The notes under the pieces were generated by a model, which saw only the letters and a program-made list of their open reading frames with translations, was not told the origin of the DNA and searched no databases. Shown here in pieces: positions 35,801 to 44,270 of a DNA stretch of 64,000 nt (position 1 is its first letter; every line of letters begins with the position of its first letter). This DNA comes from Niastella sp. (lineage in GTDB: Bacteria; Bacteroidota; Bacteroidia; Chitinophagales; Chitinophagaceae): contig JADJVM010000008.1 in NCBI GenBank assembly GCA_016710595.1, positions 496,001 through 560,000 on the forward strand, read 5' to 3'. The translations under genes were made by a program, and so were the position numbers.

Positions 35801-36752
35801 CGGTTACTAAAGCGGGATTAGAAGTAAACCCGGCAGGGTAAAATTGGCCGGCATTTAACGTAGCAACCTGCGTTCCATCCACAAATACAGCCGTATTATC
35901 TTCAGATGCCATGATCCTAAATGGATTCCCTAATGGATAATCTCCAAAGGGGATAAAACCAAAATTTTTACCCCAGGTACTAATGGGATAAAGTTGCTGA
36001 AACAAAGGATCGTAAGAACCACCGGAGCAGGAAAGTGATCCTAAAGTAATATTAGAACTACCGGAGAATACAGCTATTGGCAAACAACTTCCCGAACCGG
36101 TAGCGATAGACTCGATCAATGAACCTGTAACATCTTCATCTGCCTGGTATTGATAAATATCACCGGGATTTGTAAAATTTAAAATAAATGGAGTACCGGT
36201 AACGCCATTAAGTACCGGGGTTACCCTTACCTGGGTATTCGGCTTTACGGCTATAATTTGAAATTGTGATTTTGCATTTTGCCCAGAACCATTGGCTCCA
36301 TTTTGGGTAAAACTAATAGCCCTGTATTTTTTACCCAATACCATAACAGGTAGTAATAAGGTGGCTGCGCTACGTGCCTGCCCCCATTGCTGGGCATAAG
36401 CAACTACCGGGGGTTTACCTGCATCTACTTTTATTTTTATTGATTTTTGAATAATTGAGCCTGATTCAGCATTACTAATATGTGCTGCCGAATAAGGTAC
36501 TTGTATTTCCTGCAAACCATTTGCAACTATATTAAAGCTGGAGGTAAATGCGCCATTCGCCATGGTAATGGTTCCTGAACTGGCTTTATCTGATGTAATC
36601 CAAATACTTAATGATGCAAATACACCTGCACTGGGTACATGCTGTGGAAAACACAAATAAAACTCTTTTCCTTTATTAGAGAAATTTTGTGCATTACTAT
36701 ATAAAAAGATAAACAATGAAACAATTAATAACCCCGGTTTTAGCGCTTTCAT
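32874..36752 (-). CDS. Large surface protein: IgGFc-binding domain, PKD repeats, gliding-motility C-terminal domain
   Basis: 1,292 residues with a signal peptide (cleavage near LYSNAQ, residue 21). The N-terminal region (about 25-330) starts with NKGKEFYLCFPQHVPSAG and matches the IgGFc-binding N-terminal domain. Several PKD-type repeats follow from about 580 to 990, each with the pattern W.FGDAPSG...NPSHLF or W.WNFGDA...VQHTYHAVGNYTVTL. The C-terminal ~85 residues (from VPNTFTPNGDGYHDKWVI to ITGYVTIIK) are the CHU_C / gliding-associated domain that directs type B type IX secretion. It is likely an adhesin. It starts the operon with the PorP/SprF gene downstream. Confidence 0.92.
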   Translation of the reverse strand: MKALKPGLLIVSLFIFLYSNAQNFSNKGKEFYLCFPQHVPSAGVFASLSIWITSDKASSGTITMANGAFTSSFNIVANGLQEIQVPYSAAHISNAESGSIIQKSIKIKVDAGKPPVVAYAQQWGQARSAATLLLPVMVLGKKYRAISFTQNGANGSGQNAKSQFQIIAVKPNTQVRVTPVLNGVTGTPFILNFTNPGDIYQYQADEDVTGSLIESIATGSGSCLPIAVFSGSSNITLGSLSCSGGSYDPLFQQLYPISTWGKNFGFIPFGDYPLGNPFRIMASEDNTAVFVDGTQVATLNAGQFYPAGFTSNPALVTAPANITADKPICVTQYAQALNCGGGGYGDPDMVILNPVEQNIKDITIFSSSQQNITRQWINVLMKTVAVPSFRLNGTVPATAWQPMPTMSGYSYLRHRLSGPGSYRMSADSGFNAIAYGFSSNYESYAYSAGTNVIDLYQQIGVTNTYSIEPNPSACTGSPFKFKVSLPYLVDSLKWDLSLMPVPPIPAVIIQRFSNPVTGPDSSTVVNGKQIYWYSLPSSYVYSQVGTFPLTLLTYAPNTEGCGTEQEISFDLEISDPPVAGFSFITPRCVAETVQFTDTTPSAKPLYLWYWQFGDAPSGASNLSSIQNPSHLFSSPGIHHIRFSTITTAGCISDTIDVPIDIPVLPTAGISGTSRVCKNGPVPQITFTGSGGSAPYTFTYKINSGTPQTVTTTGTANTVTVSAPTSAAGTFVYTLLKVENTGSSLCQQNQSGTATITVDPLPTAAITLSNILCKNNIVNFSSNNSVANAGTITNWDWHFGDAPSGPANSSVIANPSHTFNQAINYTVTLKVTSSLGCISPVASQVVAINKLPKAGFKVPEVCLLDSYAEFTDTSSANAPDIISAWEWNFGDATAGPGNPNTATGAGVVQHTYHAVGNYTVTLIAITDKGCRDTLPQALQINSGDPVANFQFQNGSDICTQDTVILKNTSTITSGNITRLEIYWDNVNAASVFDADEEPLTNKLYKHKYPDVTNLPLQTYQVRMRAFSGITCFSDKLIPITVHATPKINFTDIPAVCIDVPAFVLDQATEILGLSPGSAGGVYTGDGVQNGVFDPAVAGEGNHVIKYTYTSTAGCIDTAFKNIEVFPLPTVNIPQDTLVLLSGGMIGINPEVTGTGLSYLWTPNRFLNNNKIKSPTVSATQDTKYILLVTSKGGCTATDSVFVKILEAPLVPNTFTPNGDGYHDKWVIRYLDTYPDCKVVVFTRAGQKVFESKGYKQPWDGTLNGKSLPSDTYYYIIEPQSGRKPITGYVTIIK

Positions 36753-36871
36753 TTTACTTTATTACACTTATAGTTTTGTAATCAGAACTCGTATTGTTAA
36801 AGACTTTCTGGAATCTCAAAGTGCAGCATCAAAAATACTTATATTTTTACTGCCAAAACACCCCATTCATC

Positions 36872-36905
36872 TAAAAAAAAAGAGCCGTATAGAAATACAG
36901 CTCTT
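36872..36905 (-). terminator. Intrinsic terminator of the FNIII-like protein gene
   Basis: A 10-bp stem with one mismatch (AGAGCCGTAT at 36881-36890, ATACAGCTCT at 36895-36904) followed on the minus strand by a T-run (complement of A9 at 36873-36881). It lies 67 bp after the stop of the gene ending at 36972. Confidence 0.75.
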
Positions 36906-36971
36906 GGTAAGAACCTTTTGGTTCTGTAACCCCCAAAGAAAACTTTTTTATGGGGCAAACCGCCCCGTTCA

Positions 36972-37334
36972 TTATTTTGTGAGCTTTACCATATTGCTCG
37001 TATATACATGTTGATCATTTTCTACCTGTAATACCCTGTAATATTGGTATCCGGGGTTAATATTCGTAAGCTTATTTTTAAAATTAAAATGCTGAGGTTG
37101 GGTGGGGTTTTCTCCCATCACATATCCAATGGTTGTGAATTCTTTTGCATTTGTACTGGCTTGTACTTCCCAATAGGCAATTTCGGGTCTATCAGTTGCC
37201 GTCCAGTCAATAAGTAAGTGATTATCGCTAACACGGGCGTTAACTGTTTTCATTTTATCAGGGTTTTGGGCAATGCTTGTGCAAATACCAAAAATTAAAC
37301 AAAGAGAACTTAAAAAAATATGTTTCATTTTCAT
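36972..37334 (-). CDS. Small secreted protein with a fibronectin-III-like domain
   Basis: 120 residues: signal peptide (cleavage near CTSIAQ, residue 22) and one beta-sandwich with the pattern NHLLIDWTATDRPEIAYWEVQAS, then YRVLQVENDQHVYTSNMVKL. This is the single fibronectin-III-like module that in Bacteroidota often precedes a sorting domain. No sorting domain is present here, so it is predicted to be periplasmic or freely secreted. Two starts are possible (37334 or 37328). It is separated from the large surface gene by about 220 bp containing its own terminator. Confidence 0.75.
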   Translation of the reverse strand: MKMKHIFLSSLCLIFGICTSIAQNPDKMKTVNARVSDNHLLIDWTATDRPEIAYWEVQASTNAKEFTTIGYVMGENPTQPQHFNFKNKLTNINPGYQYYRVLQVENDQHVYTSNMVKLTK

Positions 37335-38373
37335 CGCTTTTATAGTTACTGGTTCGTCACAGCAATGAATATGGGATTAACTAGTTGCTTTTAAAAAGCT
37401 TACTTAACAAAGAATAGAAATTATTTTATACGGATAGGTATCAGCATTAAACTCGGCTGTACCGGTACAGGAAAAAATCCTGAAACTACTTTAGTTTGAA
37501 TAAAAGCAGTAAGAAGTGTAATAAATTTTTTCATTCGTTGTGGTTTAGTTTGTTTTGGTTTTGCAAGCTTGTTGGCCGGAATAAATGGATTAAAAAATGC
37601 AAGAAATTGAAGTTACTGAGGTAATAAGCAATCATTCAATTCTGATGCAAACATAATATTGATTTTTAGAATTCCAAAGATTTAGACCGTAAATTCCGAA
37701 CATTTCGAGTAATTTTAATCATTCAATTATTGACAATTAAATATATTCTATCAAAACAATAAAATTAGTAGAATATTTTCAAGAATAAATAAAGATCATA
37801 GATATAATTCACAGAATACATATTTTGTTAGGATATTGTTCATATAAAGAGCCATACTGCCATTTTTACAATAACTCTATTTAAAATTCTCCTCATTCTT
37901 TATAAAGAGACTTTAATATCTAAAATTTGAATTTTAATGTGACCGCTATCTCAATGACCTTTCCTGGAATTAATTGAAAATTTAACCTAACGTAAGAGGA
38001 TAATTTATACTATTGGCTTTTATATAAATTTTAAATTCAAAACATAGTCATATAACATTTGTTCTCAACTGGATATAATATTTTATATTGTATTTTATTA
38101 AACCCTATGCATTCGCTTCTTTATAAGTCTTAGTATTCATTTAATGTACAATTTTATATTATTTTAATAATTAGTTAGCATACTATATAATATTTATAAT
38201 CACCTAATTAATATTTATTTCATAAACTACTTTAATTAGTGCTTGTTTTAATTACTTTTATCAAATAAAAATAGTGAAATACTAATTAGCTTAGCCGATA
38301 TCAAAATGCCTAAAAAACGATTTTTGGGGCAATATGCAAAGAATTGTATCTTGAACCCAGATAAATCTAATTA
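37335..38373. other. About 1 kb without an annotated gene; very AT-rich
   Basis: My hand count of 37681-38280 gives 124 G+C in 600 bases, about 21%, far below the genes on either side. No frame of credible length is open. A 37-codon minus-strand frame at 37421-37534 starts MKKFITLLTAFIQTK and could be a tiny peptide or a remnant, but has no independent support. The right end carries the promoter of the LEA-like gene. The rest may be a transferred or decayed segment, or a regulatory region. Confidence 0.6.
38323..38353 (+). promoter_or_regulatory. Putative promoter of the LEA-like lipoprotein gene
   Basis: TTTG (38323-38326), a 20-nt spacer, and TATCTTG (38347-38353), one base short of TAnnTTTG. 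The spacing fits the Bacteroidota -33/-7 promoter. The ATG follows at 38374. Confidence 0.4.
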
Positions 38374-38838
38374 ATGAAACAAAAGAGTTCCCCCCTATTC
38401 CTACTCTCATTCCTGTTATTAATTTTCATGTCATCCTGTCGTGAGCCAAAGGACTTAGAGTATCGTGGTTTTAGTAATTTGCGTTTAGATAAGCTGGGGT
38501 TTGATGCCAGCAAACTGATGGTGGATTTACAATATTATAACCCCAATAATTTTAGCCTTGACTTAAACCGGGCAGATCTGGATGTATTTATTGATAGTAC
38601 CCTGGTAGGCCATTCTGCTCAGAATGTTCAAATCAATATTCCAAAAAGAGATGTTTTTACCCTGCCTATTGTAATAGACCTGGACATGAAAAACTTATTA
38701 AAAAACAGTATTCTCAGCCTTTTTAGCAAAGAAGTGCAGGTAAGGCTTATTGGAAAAGTAAAATTGGGTAAAGCAGGGGTTTACAAAAATTTTAAAGTAG
38801 ATTATACTACCCGGCAGAACTTTTCACTATTCAGGTAA
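38374..38838 (+). CDS. LEA type 2 (LEA14-like) lipoprotein
   Basis: 154 residues. Lipoprotein signal peptide with lipobox MSSC (Cys22). The mature part is a LEA14/WHy-like beta-sandwich: VDLQYYNPNNFSLDLNRADLDVFIDSTLVGHS is the typical 'NPN' strand-turn of the family. These proteins are thought to help stabilise envelope components under stress or desiccation; the actual role is unknown. It stands alone upstream of the asparaginase operon with a 79-bp gap. Confidence 0.8.
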   Translation: MKQKSSPLFLLSFLLLIFMSSCREPKDLEYRGFSNLRLDKLGFDASKLMVDLQYYNPNNFSLDLNRADLDVFIDSTLVGHSAQNVQINIPKRDVFTLPIVIDLDMKNLLKNSILSLFSKEVQVRLIGKVKLGKAGVYKNFKVDYTTRQNFSLFR

Positions 38839-38917
38839 TTCATATTTTATCTATCCACATTTTTTTTACCCGAATTTTATTTCGCATATTTATTCCTAAA
38901 CATCCGAAATTGCAGGT

Positions 38918-39919
38918 ATGAATAGGAGAAAATTTTTACAATGGGGAGCCCTAACAGCTCCATTACTCTCATTTAAGTCGCCTGGATTTTTTCAAAAACC
39001 CATTGTGGTTTCTACCTGGGATAGTGGTATGCCTGTAAATGCAGAAGCCTGGAAGGTATTGACCAATAATGGTAAATCGCTTGATGCGGTAGAAGCGGGC
39101 GCCCGTTTTATTGAAAATGAGATTAACTGTTGTGTAGGCCTGGGTGGTTACCCCGATCGGGATGGTATTGTAACGCTGGATGCATGTATTATGGATGAAA
39201 ACGCAAATTGTGGTGCAGTAGCTGCAATAGAAAGAATAAAACATCCTGTATCAGTAGCCCGCATGGTAATGGAGAAAACTCCACATGTGCTACTGGCAGG
39301 GGCTGGTGCCCAACAATTTGCACTGGAAAATGGTTTTACACTAGAGCCACAAACCCTTTCAAAAGAGGCTGAAAATGCTTACGAACAGTGGCTTAAAAAA
39401 AGTGAATACAAGCCTGTAATCAATATTGAAAATAAAAAGGAAAATGGCCCCTTTGCGCCGCCTTTTTTTGAGGATGGATCAGCTAATCATGATACGATGG
39501 GGTTATTGGCAATAGATGCTACCGGAAATATGTCGGGTGCGGTTACTACCAGTGGCATGGCATTTAAATTACATGGGCGTGTGGGCGATTCACCCATTAT
39601 TGGAGCGGGCCTTTTTGTAGATAATACGATTGGCGCAGCAACCAGTAGTGGTGTAGGCGAAGAAGTGATACGTATTTGCGGTACCCACCTGGTAGTAGAA
39701 TATATGCGAAATGGGTATAGCCCCGAAATGGCTTGCAAAAAGGCATGTGAAAGGATTATACAACATGATCGGGAAAAAGCCAAACAAATACAGGTTGGAT
39801 TCCTTGCAATTAATAAGAAAGGCGAATACGGCGCTTATTCCATTCAAAAAGGATTTGTATTCTCAGTAAAAAGCAATAAAGAAAACAGGATAGTGCCTGC
39901 TAAATATTTTTTTGGTTAA
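38918..39919 (+). CDS. N(4)-(beta-N-acetylglucosaminyl)-L-asparaginase, Ntn-hydrolase
   Basis: Cleaves the GlcNAc-Asn bond of glycoasparagine (aspartylglucosaminidase family). 333 residues. The N-terminus NRRKFLQWGALTAPLL has the twin-Arg motif of a Tat signal, so it is exported folded. Autocleavage gives alpha and beta chains at Asp-Thr in NHDTMGLLAID, making Thr193 the catalytic nucleophile. Other family blocks: AGARFIENEINCCVGLGGYPD, GAVTTSGMAFKLHGRVGDSP and GAATSSGVGEE. It heads an operon with cutC (8-bp gap) and the GH2 enzyme (2-bp gap), so these probably act together on glycans of glycoproteins. Confidence 0.92.
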   Translation: MNRRKFLQWGALTAPLLSFKSPGFFQKPIVVSTWDSGMPVNAEAWKVLTNNGKSLDAVEAGARFIENEINCCVGLGGYPDRDGIVTLDACIMDENANCGAVAAIERIKHPVSVARMVMEKTPHVLLAGAGAQQFALENGFTLEPQTLSKEAENAYEQWLKKSEYKPVINIENKKENGPFAPPFFEDGSANHDTMGLLAIDATGNMSGAVTTSGMAFKLHGRVGDSPIIGAGLFVDNTIGAATSSGVGEEVIRICGTHLVVEYMRNGYSPEMACKKACERIIQHDREKAKQIQVGFLAINKKGEYGAYSIQKGFVFSVKSNKENRIVPAKYFFG

Positions 39920-39927
39920 CCATAATT

Positions 39928-40653
39928 ATGCTTGAAATCATTGCTTTTGATATTGAAAGCTGCGCTGCTATTGAAAAAGCAGGTGCCCACCGGATAGAAT
40001 TATGTGCCAACCCGGCTGAAGGGGGAACAACAGCTTCTTATGGAATGATAAAAACTGCCAGGCAATTAACTCAAATAAACCTCTTCCCTATTATCCGGCC
40101 ACGAGGAGGTGATTTTTTATACTCGAATGTGGAATTTGATACCATGAAGGAAGATATTTTGCTTTGTAAAAAAACAGGATGCGATGGTGTGGTATCAGGA
40201 TTATTGAAAAAGGATGGAACAATTGATAAAGACAGGACTTCGTTATTGGTTTCCCTGGCCTATCCCATGGAGTTTACTTTTCATAGGGCCTTTGACCGGG
40301 TAATTGATATGGAACAAGCATTATCAGATGTAATTCATTGCGGATGCACCCGGATTCTTACTTCCGGCCTTTATCCAACTGCTATTGAAGGTATAGATAA
40401 TATTAAAAAACTGGTTACTTTGGCTGATAACAGAATAACCATCATGCCCGGCAGTGGTATCCGTGCCAATAATATTGCAACGATAATACAACAAACCGGC
40501 GCAACAGAAATACATAGCTCTGCCAGGATACAAAAACCCTCTGCAATGGAAAAACATAATGCAACCTTATCTGAAAAATCTGAATCTGTATCAGTAGATA
40601 CTCATGAAATAAAAAATTTACTGAACGCTATGAAACAAAGTACTCATTTGTAA
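39928..40653 (+). CDS. cutC: CutC family protein
   Basis: 241 residues of the CutC TIM-barrel, which opens with EIIAFDIESCAAIEKAGAHRIELCANPAEGGTTASYGMIK. Other marks: PIIRPRGGDFLYSN (near 52-65), FHRAFDRV (near 120), RILTSGL and IMPGSGIRANNI. CutC was named for copper homeostasis, but its enzymatic role is unsettled. In Bacteroidota it is often found with glycan-degrading genes, as here between an asparaginase and a beta-mannosidase. Gaps of 8 and 2 bp indicate one operon. Confidence 0.93.
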   Translation: MLEIIAFDIESCAAIEKAGAHRIELCANPAEGGTTASYGMIKTARQLTQINLFPIIRPRGGDFLYSNVEFDTMKEDILLCKKTGCDGVVSGLLKKDGTIDKDRTSLLVSLAYPMEFTFHRAFDRVIDMEQALSDVIHCGCTRILTSGLYPTAIEGIDNIKKLVTLADNRITIMPGSGIRANNIATIIQQTGATEIHSSARIQKPSAMEKHNATLSEKSESVSVDTHEIKNLLNAMKQSTHL

Positions 40654-40655
40654 TT

Positions 40656-42629
40656 ATGAGAAATATAAAAAAAAATTTCTTTTTTATTTGTACTTTTTTT
40701 AGCCTGGTTACACAAGCACAGGATTTACTGCATGGCAATGTATGGAAATTTAGAAAAGCAGGCAGCTCAGTATGGTATCCTGCAACAGTGCCCGGAACCG
40801 TTTATACTGACCTCTTAAAAAATAAATTAATACCCGAACCTTATTTTAGTGACAATGAAAAAAAAACACATTGGGTAGATAGTGTTGATTGGGAATATAA
40901 AATAACATTTACAATACCTACTACCCTATTACAAAAAGATTTGGAATTAATTTTTGAAGGGTTAGATACTTACTCCGGTATTTACATCAATAATAAAAAA
41001 TTGATAGAAACGAATAACATGTTTCATCCATGGCAAATGAATATCCGTTCTTATGTAAAGCCGGGCATTAATGAATTAAAAGTATATTTCCACTCGGCAT
41101 TACGCATCAATCAAAATTTGGCTGAAGCGGCATTACCATTGGTTTTACCCGATAATAACCGGGTATATTCCCGTAAAGCACAATTTCAATTTGGATGGGA
41201 TTGGGGGCCAACAATGATAAATGCGGGTATTTATAAACCGGTGAGTTTAACCATTAAGAAAACAAAATTTATTACAAGTTCTGTAGCTCCGGTAGCCAGG
41301 TTAGTACAGGAAAAAGATGCTATTGGTTCTTCTTTTTATTTTACAAAAAACGATAAACCGGTTTATATAAAAGGTGCCAACTGGATACCAGCCGATGCAT
41401 TGATAACACAAATACATGCAAAAGATTATCGTGCATTATTAATGATGGCAAAAGAAGCAGGTATGAATATGCTCCGGGTTTGGGGTGGCGGTATTTACGA
41501 ACCGGATATATTTTATCAGCTATGTGATTCACTAAATATCATGATATGGCAAGATTTTATGTTTGCGGGGGGTATGTACCCAGGTGATGAAGATTTTTTT
41601 AAACAAGTAAAAGAAGAAGTGCAATACCAGGTAAAAAGATTATCAAAATACAAATCGGTAGTGCTATGGTGTGGTAATAATGAAATAGATGAAGCCTGGC
41701 ATCATTGGGGATGGCAAAATAGTTACAACCTGCACGGAAAAGATTCTGCCCTGGTTTGGAATAATTATACACGTTTATTTAAAGATAGTCTCCCAGCCTG
41801 GGTGAAAGCGTATGACGGGTTGCGATCTTATATTTCTACCTCACCCATGTATGGCTGGGGAAACCCAAAAAGCTATACCCACGGAGATAGCCATTATTGG
41901 GGTTTATGGTGGGGATTGGCAGATTGGGAGAGTTGGGAAACACATACGGGCAGGTTTGTAAGTGAATATGGTATGCAGGCAATGCCGCATTTTAAAACAA
42001 TAAAAGCTTATACAGAACCAACGAATAGAATTTACCAGAGCGACGCTATTCAATCTCATCAAAAAGCAAATGAAGGGTTTAAAAAACTAAATTATTATAT
42101 TGATAAGTATTTTTATGATACTTCCAGATTATCGGCACTAAGCCTGGAAGAATATGGGTATATCACCCAATGCCTGCAATATTATATCTTAAAAAACAGC
42201 ATTGCCATACAAATGAAAAAACAACCATGCAATATGGGTACCTTAGTGTGGCAGTTGAATGATTGCTGGCCTGCTACCAGCTGGAGTTTGATAGATTATT
42301 ATAAAAGGCCAAAAGCCGGCTATTATGCAGTAAAAAATGCATACCTGCAAATGGATACTACAAAAGATAACGTCTATCCCAAAAATTTAAAATTACAAAA
42401 ACCCAGCATCAGCATTGGCCCACTTGAAAAAGATAAATTTATATTACTGAGTAATACAGATGCCAAATATGTGGAGATTTATTGTACCGAAGCAGCAATA
42501 AAATTGAGTGATAATTATTTTGATCTTAAAGCAAATGTTCCCAAAATAATAACGATTCAACCGGCAGGCAAAAAAAAATTTGAACAATTAAAGATCAGGA
42601 CACTCTATTCCATTTTACAAAAACAATAA
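40656..42629 (+). CDS. GH2 beta-mannosidase-like enzyme lacking two accessory beta-sandwich domains
   Basis: 657 residues with a signal peptide (cleavage near SLVTQAQ). N-terminal sugar-binding domain (about 22-200, ending RKAQFQFGWDWGP). Catalytic TIM barrel (about 225-560) starting SSFYFTKNDKPVYIKGANWIPAD. The acid/base Glu343 is in VLWCGNNEIDEAW, and the nucleophile Glu437 is in FVSEYGMQAMPHF. Full-length relatives are about 850 residues, with an Ig-like domain between the sugar-binding domain and the barrel and another after the barrel. Here only about 20 residues (204-222) separate the first two, and the C-terminal part (565-657) is also short. The reading frame and active site are intact. 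The substrate is probably beta-mannosyl residues of N-glycans. Confidence 0.85.
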   Translation: MRNIKKNFFFICTFFSLVTQAQDLLHGNVWKFRKAGSSVWYPATVPGTVYTDLLKNKLIPEPYFSDNEKKTHWVDSVDWEYKITFTIPTTLLQKDLELIFEGLDTYSGIYINNKKLIETNNMFHPWQMNIRSYVKPGINELKVYFHSALRINQNLAEAALPLVLPDNNRVYSRKAQFQFGWDWGPTMINAGIYKPVSLTIKKTKFITSSVAPVARLVQEKDAIGSSFYFTKNDKPVYIKGANWIPADALITQIHAKDYRALLMMAKEAGMNMLRVWGGGIYEPDIFYQLCDSLNIMIWQDFMFAGGMYPGDEDFFKQVKEEVQYQVKRLSKYKSVVLWCGNNEIDEAWHHWGWQNSYNLHGKDSALVWNNYTRLFKDSLPAWVKAYDGLRSYISTSPMYGWGNPKSYTHGDSHYWGLWWGLADWESWETHTGRFVSEYGMQAMPHFKTIKAYTEPTNRIYQSDAIQSHQKANEGFKKLNYYIDKYFYDTSRLSALSLEEYGYITQCLQYYILKNSIAIQMKKQPCNMGTLVWQLNDCWPATSWSLIDYYKRPKAGYYAVKNAYLQMDTTKDNVYPKNLKLQKPSISIGPLEKDKFILLSNTDAKYVEIYCTEAAIKLSDNYFDLKANVPKIITIQPAGKKKFEQLKIRTLYSILQKQ

Positions 42630-42633
42630 ATGG

Positions 42634-43107
42634 CTAATTATTTTGTGGGCATTCAATTTCTTTGAGTTGTAAAGAATCATTGAAATGCAATGTAGCTGTA
42701 TCTTTAAAATAAGAATATCCATTTTTCATCATCATATCACCATAGCCTTCTACCAAATATCCCCCCTTTAGTTTAAAAGCTACCTGCCGTACGGATTGGG
42801 TGCCTTCTGCATTAAATGTATAATCCAGGTACATGGTAGTACCCACCATGACTCCCCTCACAGTACCAATGTTTTTATCTTTTTGGTAAATGCTGTAGTT
42901 CAATTGGCCCAATATAGAATCTTCTTTATTTGCAATTTGCAATAATATGGTATCCTTGTTTTTATTGTATTCAAAACAGCTCATCGTTTTTGATGGCCGC
43001 TCTACCGTATTATAAATAGAATCTTTAATGGGCGCTGTCTTGGTTTGGCGACCCTTACAGGAAAATAATATCAGGACACTTACCATAAAGTAATAATTGT
43101 ATTTCAT
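42634..43107 (-). CDS. Lipoprotein of unknown function
   Basis: 157 residues: a lipoprotein signal peptide with lipobox LFSC (Cys17), a short Lys/Thr-rich linker, and a compact beta-rich domain with repeated strands (SILGQLNYSIYQKDKNIGTVRGVMVG, then MYLDYTFNAEGTQSVRQVAFKL). This pattern resembles META/NlpE-like lipoprotein domains of Bacteroidota, but the match is only general. It is convergent with the GH2 gene, ending 4 bp from it. A TAGGTTTG -7-like box lies at 43170-43177 on the minus strand. Confidence 0.65.
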   Translation of the reverse strand: MKYNYYFMVSVLILFSCKGRQTKTAPIKDSIYNTVERPSKTMSCFEYNKNKDTILLQIANKEDSILGQLNYSIYQKDKNIGTVRGVMVGTTMYLDYTFNAEGTQSVRQVAFKLKGGYLVEGYGDMMMKNGYSYFKDTATLHFNDSLQLKEIECPQNN

Positions 43108-43243
43108 AAATAGATATTTAATTAAACTTTTTGATATAATTTTAATGTCTTAAAAACTTAATCGTTTTACAAACCTAAAGTTTTTTACCAGGTTGACAAT
43201 ATGAAATACGCCTAAATTTATAATGTTTAAAACTATTTAGGTA

Positions 43244-44209
43244 ATGAAAAAAGTATTATCCTCTATTTTTATTGTAGTGGTTTTATTGATCTTAGGTGTA
43301 GCCGGGTACGTAAAATTATTTCTCCCAAAAGTAGATGCCGCACCAGATTTAAAATTTACAATTACCCTACAACGAATTGCACATGGTGAATACCTCGCCA
43401 ATCATGTTACGGTTTGTATTGACTGCCACAGTACCCGTAACTGGAACAAGTTTTCTGGCCCTATTACAAAAAATACATTAGGTATAGGTGGCGAATATTT
43501 TGGCAAAGAAGTGGGCATGCCGGGTAAAATCTATTCAAAAAATATAACTCCTTATCATTTAAAAGACTGGACTGATGGGGAAATATTCAGAACCATTACG
43601 ACAGGTGTAAACAAAAAAGGAGAAGCCATATTTCCCATTATGCCTTACCTGTATTATGGTAAAATGGACAAAGAAGACATCTTAGATATTATTGCTTACA
43701 TCCGTAGCTTAGCACCACTCACAAGTAACCCAGCAGCACATGAATTAGATTTCCCAATGAATTTTATAATAAACAGCATACCCCATAATGCACATTTAGA
43801 AACCAAACCGCCTAAAACAGATGTTATAAAATATGGCGGCTATTTGGTAAATGCTGCTGCTTGTGCAGAATGTCACACTCCAGTAAAAAGAGGACAAATA
43901 ATTCCTGAGCTTTTATTTAGTGGGGGCCGTGATTTCATGTTTCCTTATGGCGTTACCTTATCTGCCAATATTACGCCGGATACAAAAACCGGGATTGGTA
44001 GTTGGACTGAGACTGATTTTATAAAACGTTTTAAGGCATATCAGGATACGACTCTTTTACCTGATTTAAAATCCACTGACTCAAATACACCCATGCCCTG
44101 GATTATGTATGCAGGAATGGATAGTAGTGACCTTTCTGCAATTTACCATTACTTACTTACCCTGAAGCCGATAAAAAATAAAGTAAACCATTTTAATATA
44201 AAAAAATAA
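43244..44209 (+). CDS. Dihaem c-type cytochrome
   Basis: 321 residues, N-terminal membrane anchor (about 4-24) then two haem c domains. Haem attachment sites are CIDCH (near residue 59) and CAECH (near 206), each with a preceding 'G.YLANH' or 'GGYLVNAAACAEC' pattern. Distal Met candidates are in FPIMPYLYYG and MPWIMYAGM. It resembles the cytochrome subunits of membrane-bound sugar, alcohol or gluconate dehydrogenases, which pass electrons to the respiratory chain. No dehydrogenase gene is adjacent. It converges with azurin, another periplasmic electron carrier, on a shared terminator. Confidence 0.85.
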   Translation: MKKVLSSIFIVVVLLILGVAGYVKLFLPKVDAAPDLKFTITLQRIAHGEYLANHVTVCIDCHSTRNWNKFSGPITKNTLGIGGEYFGKEVGMPGKIYSKNITPYHLKDWTDGEIFRTITTGVNKKGEAIFPIMPYLYYGKMDKEDILDIIAYIRSLAPLTSNPAAHELDFPMNFIINSIPHNAHLETKPPKTDVIKYGGYLVNAAACAECHTPVKRGQIIPELLFSGGRDFMFPYGVTLSANITPDTKTGIGSWTETDFIKRFKAYQDTTLLPDLKSTDSNTPMPWIMYAGMDSSDLSAIYHYLLTLKPIKNKVNHFNIKK

Positions 44210-44221
44210 GAACGGGTATAT

Positions 44222-44252
44222 AAAAAAAGGCAGCCGGTTGGCTGCCTTTTTT
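44222..44252. terminator. Bidirectional terminator between cytochrome and azurin genes
   Basis: GGCAGCC (44229-44235), GGTT loop, GGCTGCC (44240-44246), flanked by A7 on the left and T6 on the right. It is symmetrical and lies 13 bp after the cytochrome stop and 19 bp after the azurin stop. Confidence 0.92.
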
Positions 44253-44270
44253 ATCATAGAATAAATTATA

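Noticed and set aside
37421..37534. 37-codon minus-strand frame in the AT-rich gap
   Set aside because: Signal-like start but no conservation evidence and no partner; mentioned only in the gap note.
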